Made by a program: the position numbers and the translations under genes
The notes under the pieces: generated by a model
Told to the model about the DNA's origin: nothing
The model's database searches: none
What the model saw: only the letters and a program-made list of their open reading frames with translations
Shown here: positions 59,292-64,000 of the stretch, piece by piece
Numbering within the stretch: position 1 is the stretch's first letter
How the letters are laid out: each line of letters begins with the position of its first letter
Source: Acidimicrobium ferrooxidans
GTDB taxonomy: Bacteria; Actinomycetota; Geothermincolia; Fen-727; Anoxymicrobiaceae
Length of the DNA: 64,000 bases
Assembly (NCBI GenBank): GCA_020723485.1
Contig: DYIU01000002.1
Coordinates: 653,543 to 717,542, forward strand
Direction: 5' to 3'

Positions 59292-61280
59292 CTACTTGGA
59301 CAGCAGCTCCTTCGAGCCCGCTATCAACTGGTCGACCACTGCCGGCTCGGCCAGGGTGCTGGTGTCGCCCAGCGAATCCGCCGTGCCCTCTGCGATCTTC
59401 CTGAGAATCCTTCTCATGATCTTGCCGCTCCTGGTCTTCGGGAGCGCCGGGGTGAGCTGGATCACGTCCGGGGTGGCGATGGGGCCGATCTCCTTTCGCA
59501 CGTGAAGGACCAGCTTCTGCTTGACCTCATCCTCCTCTCTGGACTCGTACTCGCTCTTCAAGGTCACATAGGCGTAGATGCCCTGCCCCTTTATCTCGTG
59601 CGGCATCCCGACAACAGCCGCCTCGGATACGTACTCGTGGCTGACCAGCGCGCTCTCGACCTCGGCGGTCCCGATGCGGTGACCCGACACGTTGATGACG
59701 TCGTCGATGCGTCCCTGGAGCCAGTAGAAGCCATCCTCGTCCACCCTGCAACCGTCACCGGTCACATAGACGCCCGGGAACATCGAGTAGTAGGTGTTGA
59801 CGAAAAGCTCGTGGTTACCGTAGATGGTCCGCATCATGCCGGGCCACGGCCGCTTGATGCACAGGAAGCCGCTCTCGTTCACGTCGGCCTCTGAGCCGTC
59901 CTGGCGCAGGACGACCGGCATGACGCCGGGGAACGGGAAGCTGGCCGAGCCCGGCTTCATGGGCGTGGCGCCGGCGAGCGGCGTGATGAGGATGCCGCCG
60001 GTCTCCGTCTGCCACCAGGTGTCCATTATCGGGCAGTTGCCTTTTCCGATCTTCTCGTAGTACCAGAGCCAGACCTCGGGGTTGATCGGCTCTCCCACGG
60101 TACCGAGTATCCGCACGGACGAGAGATCGCGGGTCTCGGTCCACTTGTCGCCGAGCCTCATGAGCGAGCGGATGACGGTTGGGGCGGTGTAGAACTGGGT
60201 GACCTTGTCTTTCTCGCAGATCTCCCAGAACCTGTCCGGGTTCGGGTAGGTGGGCACACCCTCGAACATGACCTCGGTGAACCCGTTGCAGAGAGGCCCG
60301 TACACGATATAGCTGTGGCCGGTGACCCAGCCTATGTCCGCCGTGCACCACCAGACATCGTTTCCGTGGATGTCGAAAATCCATTTGAGTGAAAGCGCGA
60401 CGTGCAGGAGGTACCCGGCGGTGGTGTGAAGGACTCCCTTGGGCTTTCCGGTGCTGCCGGAGGTGTAAAGGATGAAAAGCGGGTCCTCCGCGTCCATCTG
60501 CTCCGGCTCGCAGGTCGCCTCGATATCGTCAGCGGCGAGCTCCTCGTGCCACCAGAGGTCGCGCCCTTCTTTCATATCGATCTCTATGCCGGCGTGCTTG
60601 ACGACCAGGACTGACTTGACGTTGGGGCATTCATCCAGCGCCCAGTCGGCGTTCTTCTTGAGCGGGATGACCTTGCCGCTGCGGTAGCTCGCGTCCGAGC
60701 AGATGAGCGTCTGGCAGTCACTGTCCAGTATGCGGTCGCGCAGCGCGTCGGAGCTGAATCCCCCGAACACTACGCTGTGTACGGCCCCGATCCTGGCGCA
60801 CGCGAGCATGGCGATGGGAAGCTCGGGAATCATGGGCAGGTATATGCAGACCCTGTCGCCCTTCTTCACGCCGTGCTTCTTCAAGGCGTTGGCCAGCCGG
60901 CAGACCTCGTCCAGGAGCTGCTGGTAGGTGAGCGTCCTGCTCTCTCCAGGCTCGTCGGGTTCCCAGATGATGGCCGCCTTGTCACCCTTCCCGTTTGAAC
61001 AGTGCCTGTCCAGGCAGTTATAGGACGCGTTCAGCTTCCCGCCGCCGAACCAGGTGAACCTGTGTTCCTTCTCGTCGTGAGTGTAGACGGTGTCCCACTT
61101 CTTGTACCAGTCGAGCGACTCGGCCATCTCGCCCCAGAAGTTGTCAACGTCGTTGATGGACCGGTCGTAGATATCCTTGTACTCGTCCATGCTCTTGATG
61201 TAAGCGCCCTTGCTGATCTCCTCCGGCGGGTAGATTATCTGACCCTCGCCCTCTGTTTTCTCTTTGTCCGCCCCGGCCAT
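59292..61280 (-). CDS. acs: Acetyl-coenzyme A synthetase (AMP-forming)
   Basis: A 662-residue acetate-CoA ligase of full family length. It has NASYNCLDRH, the ATP loop YTSGSTGKPKGVLHTT, WCTADIGWVTGHSYIVYGPL, WWQTETGGILITPLAG and TGDGCRVDEDGFYWLQGRIDDVIN, and the acetylation-controlled lysine (Lys620) in KTRSGKIMRR. Deacetylation by a sirtuin reactivates such enzymes; a sirtuin is encoded at 11.5 kb. The transporter satP follows on the same strand. The role is acetate assimilation. Confidence 0.94.
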   Translation of the reverse strand: MAGADKEKTEGEGQIIYPPEEISKGAYIKSMDEYKDIYDRSINDVDNFWGEMAESLDWYKKWDTVYTHDEKEHRFTWFGGGKLNASYNCLDRHCSNGKGDKAAIIWEPDEPGESRTLTYQQLLDEVCRLANALKKHGVKKGDRVCIYLPMIPELPIAMLACARIGAVHSVVFGGFSSDALRDRILDSDCQTLICSDASYRSGKVIPLKKNADWALDECPNVKSVLVVKHAGIEIDMKEGRDLWWHEELAADDIEATCEPEQMDAEDPLFILYTSGSTGKPKGVLHTTAGYLLHVALSLKWIFDIHGNDVWWCTADIGWVTGHSYIVYGPLCNGFTEVMFEGVPTYPNPDRFWEICEKDKVTQFYTAPTVIRSLMRLGDKWTETRDLSSVRILGTVGEPINPEVWLWYYEKIGKGNCPIMDTWWQTETGGILITPLAGATPMKPGSASFPFPGVMPVVLRQDGSEADVNESGFLCIKRPWPGMMRTIYGNHELFVNTYYSMFPGVYVTGDGCRVDEDGFYWLQGRIDDVINVSGHRIGTAEVESALVSHEYVSEAAVVGMPHEIKGQGIYAYVTLKSEYESREEDEVKQKLVLHVRKEIGPIATPDVIQLTPALPKTRSGKIMRRILRKIAEGTADSLGDTSTLAEPAVVDQLIAGSKELLSK

Positions 61281-61639
61281 TTGTGGTCTCCTTTCGCTTC
61301 TCCCGCATGGTCCGTCACTCGTTTCGGCGCAGCCTTAGCCAGGCAAAGGCCATTCCGATGTTTCCGACGACAGACCCAGGCGCCGCCGCGAGGCGGCAAA
61401 AAAAATCGCGGTTCTATTTACTTCGATAAGCCGGCCGCCGCTCTCACCGGACCGGCCGGCCCGAAATGGCAGTCCGGGCGGCGCCCCGCCCCAACCAAAA
61501 CGGGAAGTATATATGAAAGGAAGCAACTATGCAATCAATACAGGTTGGTCCGGTTTTACCGATGCCGCCGGGAACCTCGTCGGCAGACAGTACTACTGAC
61601 CCACCGGTCATTACCCGGGAACGAAAAGCGCCTGCGAAC
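61281..61639. other. Intergenic region upstream of acs
   Basis: About 360 bp without a gene, holding the acs promoter region (minus strand). A small perfect hairpin with a GNRA loop, GCCGCC-GCGA-GGCGGC, followed by eight A, lies near 61383-61406, and a GC-rich GGCCGGC inverted pair flanks 61432-61462. I see no clear terminator for the upstream dehydrogenase and no recognisable riboswitch. Confidence 0.5.
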
Positions 61640-62875
61640 TCAGGGCGCGGGGAACTTGAACGCCTGCTTGATACAGCCGGTTCCCCCCTTGCTGGTCGCG
61701 GTCAGGATCATGTCTTCGTATTCATGCAGCTCCCACAGGTGGGTCAGCAGGTGGCCGACCGGGACCGCGCCGCTCTCCACCAGGTCAGTCGCCCAGTCAA
61801 AGGTCTTCCTGGTCCTGCCATCCAGAGTGTCCGAGGCGCTGCACAGCGAGCCGCTGACCGACAGCTCCTTGAACCAGATTGGGGTCCAGTCCAGGTTCCT
61901 GGCGAAGTTCACCAGCCCTATCATGACCACCCGGCCCCCTGACCTCGTCATGCGGAGAGAATCATCGAGCGTCTCGCGGGTGCCCACGCAGTCGAGCACC
62001 ATGTCCGGGCCTCCGTTCAGGTGCCTGCCTCCTATCATGGGCTTCAGCACCTCGGCCCCGGACAGCGACGCGACCTCCCCGTACAGGTCCTTGACCTCCC
62101 TCTGCATGATGACCTCGTCCGCCCCGTATCCCCTGGCGATGTCCGCCTGGAAGCCGTAGCGGGCAATCACGATGACCCTGCACCCGGGGGCGAGCGCCTT
62201 CAATGATGCCACCGCCAGCATCCCAATCGCGCCGCACCCGTAGACCAGGGCTGTCTCACCCGGCCCCGGCATGTTGCGCATGACGGAGTGGAGGGGCACA
62301 GTGAAAGCCTCGAGCAGCAGGGCCTCCTCGTCGGTCATGGAGTCGGGGACCCTGTTCAGCTGGCTCTCGTGGGCCACGAAGTACTCGCTCCACGAGCCTC
62401 CGCACGGGCCGCAGAACCCCGCGTAGAATCCCGGCGCGAGGGATCCTTCGCGCATGTTCAGGCACTGTGAGAAATCACCGCGGCTGCACGGCTCGCATGG
62501 CGTATCAATGTCGCGCGCGGCGCAGGGGAGCATCGGGTCGCATACCACGCGGTCACCCGGAGAGAAGCCCCCGACGCTGCTGCCCACCTCCGCGACCCGG
62601 CCCACGTTCTCGTGGCCGATCGTGAACGGCATCGTTATGAACGGTTCGGTGTAAGGCGTGTCCTTGAGGAAGATGAGGTTGATGTCGCTGCCGCATACGC
62701 CGCCGTAAACGGTCCTCACCTTCACCCAGTTCTCATTGACGAGCTCGGGTTCGGGCACGTCCACCAGGCTGGTGGTAGCCAGGGGGCCGCGGTAGTAGGC
62801 ATCGCGCTTCAAGCGCCCTGAAGCCATAGTGAAGGCGTAGCGCGGGATGCTCGCGTTGAACTGGATCGCTTTCAT
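61640..62875 (-). CDS. Zinc-dependent alcohol dehydrogenase (MDR superfamily)
   Basis: A 411-residue medium-chain dehydrogenase. GGVCGSDINLIF (catalytic zinc Cys), GHENVGRVAEVG with the His-Glu zinc site, structural-zinc cysteines in DPMLPCAAR, TPCEPCSRGDFSQC, and the NAD fold VYGCGAIGMLAVASL are clear. An extra 40-residue N-terminal extension (MKAIQFNASIPRYAFTMASG) distinguishes it from standard ADHs. Substrate unknown; threonine or sorbitol dehydrogenase-like use is possible. It is a close paralogue of the next gene, 15 bp upstream, so they arose by tandem duplication. Confidence 0.88.
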   Translation of the reverse strand: MKAIQFNASIPRYAFTMASGRLKRDAYYRGPLATTSLVDVPEPELVNENWVKVRTVYGGVCGSDINLIFLKDTPYTEPFITMPFTIGHENVGRVAEVGSSVGGFSPGDRVVCDPMLPCAARDIDTPCEPCSRGDFSQCLNMREGSLAPGFYAGFCGPCGGSWSEYFVAHESQLNRVPDSMTDEEALLLEAFTVPLHSVMRNMPGPGETALVYGCGAIGMLAVASLKALAPGCRVIVIARYGFQADIARGYGADEVIMQREVKDLYGEVASLSGAEVLKPMIGGRHLNGGPDMVLDCVGTRETLDDSLRMTRSGGRVVMIGLVNFARNLDWTPIWFKELSVSGSLCSASDTLDGRTRKTFDWATDLVESGAVPVGHLLTHLWELHEYEDMILTATSKGGTGCIKQAFKFPAP

Positions 62876-62890
62876 CGCATCTCCCCCGTG

Positions 62891-64000
62891 CTAGAACTTG
62901 AAGGCCTGCTTGATACAGCGGTTGCTGCCCTTGCTGGCCGCCGTCTCGATCATCTGCTCGTACTGTTCCAGCCCCCAGGTGTGGGTCAGCAGGTGGTCCA
63001 CCTTTATGGTGCCGTCGGCCACCATGTCCCGGGCCCAGGCGTACGTCTTCTGCGTCTTGCCGCCGATGGTCTCCGCCGCGGAGCAGAGCGTCCCCCTTAT
63101 CGTGAGCTCCTTGAACCATACGGGCGTCCAGTCCAGCCTGCCCACTACCGACGCCAGGCCGACGACCACTATCCTGCCGCCGGACCTGGTCATGCGGAAC
63201 GCGTCGTCCAGCGTGTCGGTATGGCCGACGCAGTCAAAGACCGCGTGGGGGCCGCCGTTCAGGAACCTGCCCCCTATCATGGGCTTGAGCACCTGCGCGC
63301 CTGTCAGGTCCGCCACCGCCTCGTAGAGGTCCTTGACCTCCTTCTGCATGATTATCTCGTCCGCCCCGTACTCCCGCGCGACCTCCGCCTGGAACGGGTA
63401 GCGGGCCACCACGACGACCCTGCATCCCGGGGCCAGGGCTTTCAGCGAGGCAGTCGCGAGCATTCCTATGATGCCGCAGCCGTACACCAGCACCGTCTGG
63501 CCATCCTCGGGCAGGTTCCTCAGGACCGGGTGCATGGAGCTGGCGAGCGCGTCTATTATCACGGCCTCTTCGTCGCTCATAGAGTCGGGAATCTTGAGGA
63601 GTTGTGACTGGTGCGCCACGTAATACTCGCTCCAGGAGCCTCCGACCTTGTCGCTGTAGCCGAGGTTGATGGTCGGCGGAAGCGTTCCTTTCCGCATATT
63701 CAGGCACTGGGAGAAGTCACCCCTCGCGCACGGGGCGCAGGGAGGGTCGATATCCCGCGCCGCGCAGGGGAGCATCGGGTCCGCGACGACCCTGTCCCCG
63801 ACAGCGAAGCCTTCGACGGCATCCCCGACCTCCACGATGGTGCCCACGTTCTCGTGGCCGACCGTGTAGGGCATGTCGATGAAAGGCTCGGAGTAGGGCG
63901 AGTCGTGGAGGAATATCATGTTGAGGTCGCTGCCGCAGACGCCGCCGTACGAGGTCCTGACTTTGACCCAGTTCTCGTTGACCAGTTCGGGGGCCGGCAC
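62891..64000 (-). CDS. Zinc-dependent alcohol dehydrogenase paralogue, 5' end beyond window
   Basis: The C-terminal 369 residues of a second MDR dehydrogenase; the start lies past the window edge. It shares the same zinc and NAD motifs (GGVCGSDLNMIF, GHENVGTIVEVG, CAARDIDPPCAPCARGDFSQC, VYGCGIIGMLATASL) and the same C-terminus (CIKQAFKF) as its neighbour, with many substitutions elsewhere. The pair is transcribed leftward as one unit and probably oxidises related alcohols. Whether it shares the N-terminal extension cannot be seen. Confidence 0.87.
   Translation of the reverse strand: MPAPELVNENWVKVRTSYGGVCGSDLNMIFLHDSPYSEPFIDMPYTVGHENVGTIVEVGDAVEGFAVGDRVVADPMLPCAARDIDPPCAPCARGDFSQCLNMRKGTLPPTINLGYSDKVGGSWSEYYVAHQSQLLKIPDSMSDEEAVIIDALASSMHPVLRNLPEDGQTVLVYGCGIIGMLATASLKALAPGCRVVVVARYPFQAEVAREYGADEIIMQKEVKDLYEAVADLTGAQVLKPMIGGRFLNGGPHAVFDCVGHTDTLDDAFRMTRSGGRIVVVGLASVVGRLDWTPVWFKELTIRGTLCSAAETIGGKTQKTYAWARDMVADGTIKVDHLLTHTWGLEQYEQMIETAASKGSNRCIKQAFKF

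Noticed and set aside
61383-61406. GNRA-loop hairpin plus A8 as a terminator of the dehydrogenase
   Set aside because: In the minus direction the T-run precedes the hairpin, so it cannot act as a standard terminator.

Overview
The window is a 64 kb piece of a high-GC bacterial chromosome, gene-dense on both strands, with short spacers and strong GGAGG-type ribosome binding sites. The best reading is an anaerobic or facultative member of the Actinomycetota, probably from a deep, poorly cultured lineage. Supporting signs are a 29-codon bS22/AURKAIP1-type ribosomal peptide, a PorA-family (DUF3068) membrane protein, PadR regulation, a 2-hydroxyacyl-CoA dehydratase pair, an Hdr-like CCG iron-sulfur protein and several radical SAM enzymes. 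This placement is inference; no rRNA gene is present. One tRNA gene (anticodon CAT) is present, and no CRISPR array, phage module or intact transposase was seen.

Layout. 0-2.4 kb: acyl-CoA metabolism (start of an HMG-CoA-synthase-like gene, 3-hydroxyacyl-CoA dehydrogenase). 2.6-11.5 kb: a MEDS/PAS histidine kinase, then the most distinctive region: four related family-2 glycosyltransferases with coiled-coil tails, one alone, one fused to a SAM methyltransferase, one fused to a radical SAM/SPASM-like module and one more alone, plus a CmcI-like enzyme. Two of them share a perfect 325-bp direct repeat. 11.5-22.4 kb: sirtuin, lipoproteins, acyltransferase, a flavoprotein/CCG Fe-S operon, a dehydratase pair, a membrane-anchored DnaJ-type zinc-finger protein, small membrane proteins, an amidohydrolase and a chagasin-like lipoprotein. 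22.4-32.8 kb: acyl-CoA ligase, an HTH/LAGLIDADG-like gene without a normal start, the tRNA, a decarboxylase with an extra C-terminal domain, two histidine kinases and a PadR-MFS pair. 33-45 kb: CrtI-like oxidoreductase, PorA-like protein, PlsC, B12-binding radical SAM plus methyltransferase, GDT1 transporter, GH1 enzyme, a giant hybrid kinase and the bS22-like gene. 45-54 kb: a ribokinase/K+ channel/toroid-protein operon, DUF72, MutM, class II aldolase and xylulokinase. 54-64 kb: pyrophosphatase, the pabA-pabB-pabC folate operon behind a leader terminator, SatP-Acs acetate uptake and activation, and two tandem zinc alcohol dehydrogenases.

Scattered through the window are palindromes built on the word GGGGTCAG. 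Most sit exactly at gene ends and overlap stop codons, including four at convergent gene junctions. A separate 159-bp segment with 14-bp perfect terminal inverted repeats looks like a miniature mobile element. The genes suggest a heterotroph that handles acyl-CoAs, acetate, pentoses and glycans, with large sensor kinases and a specialised glycan-modifying locus.
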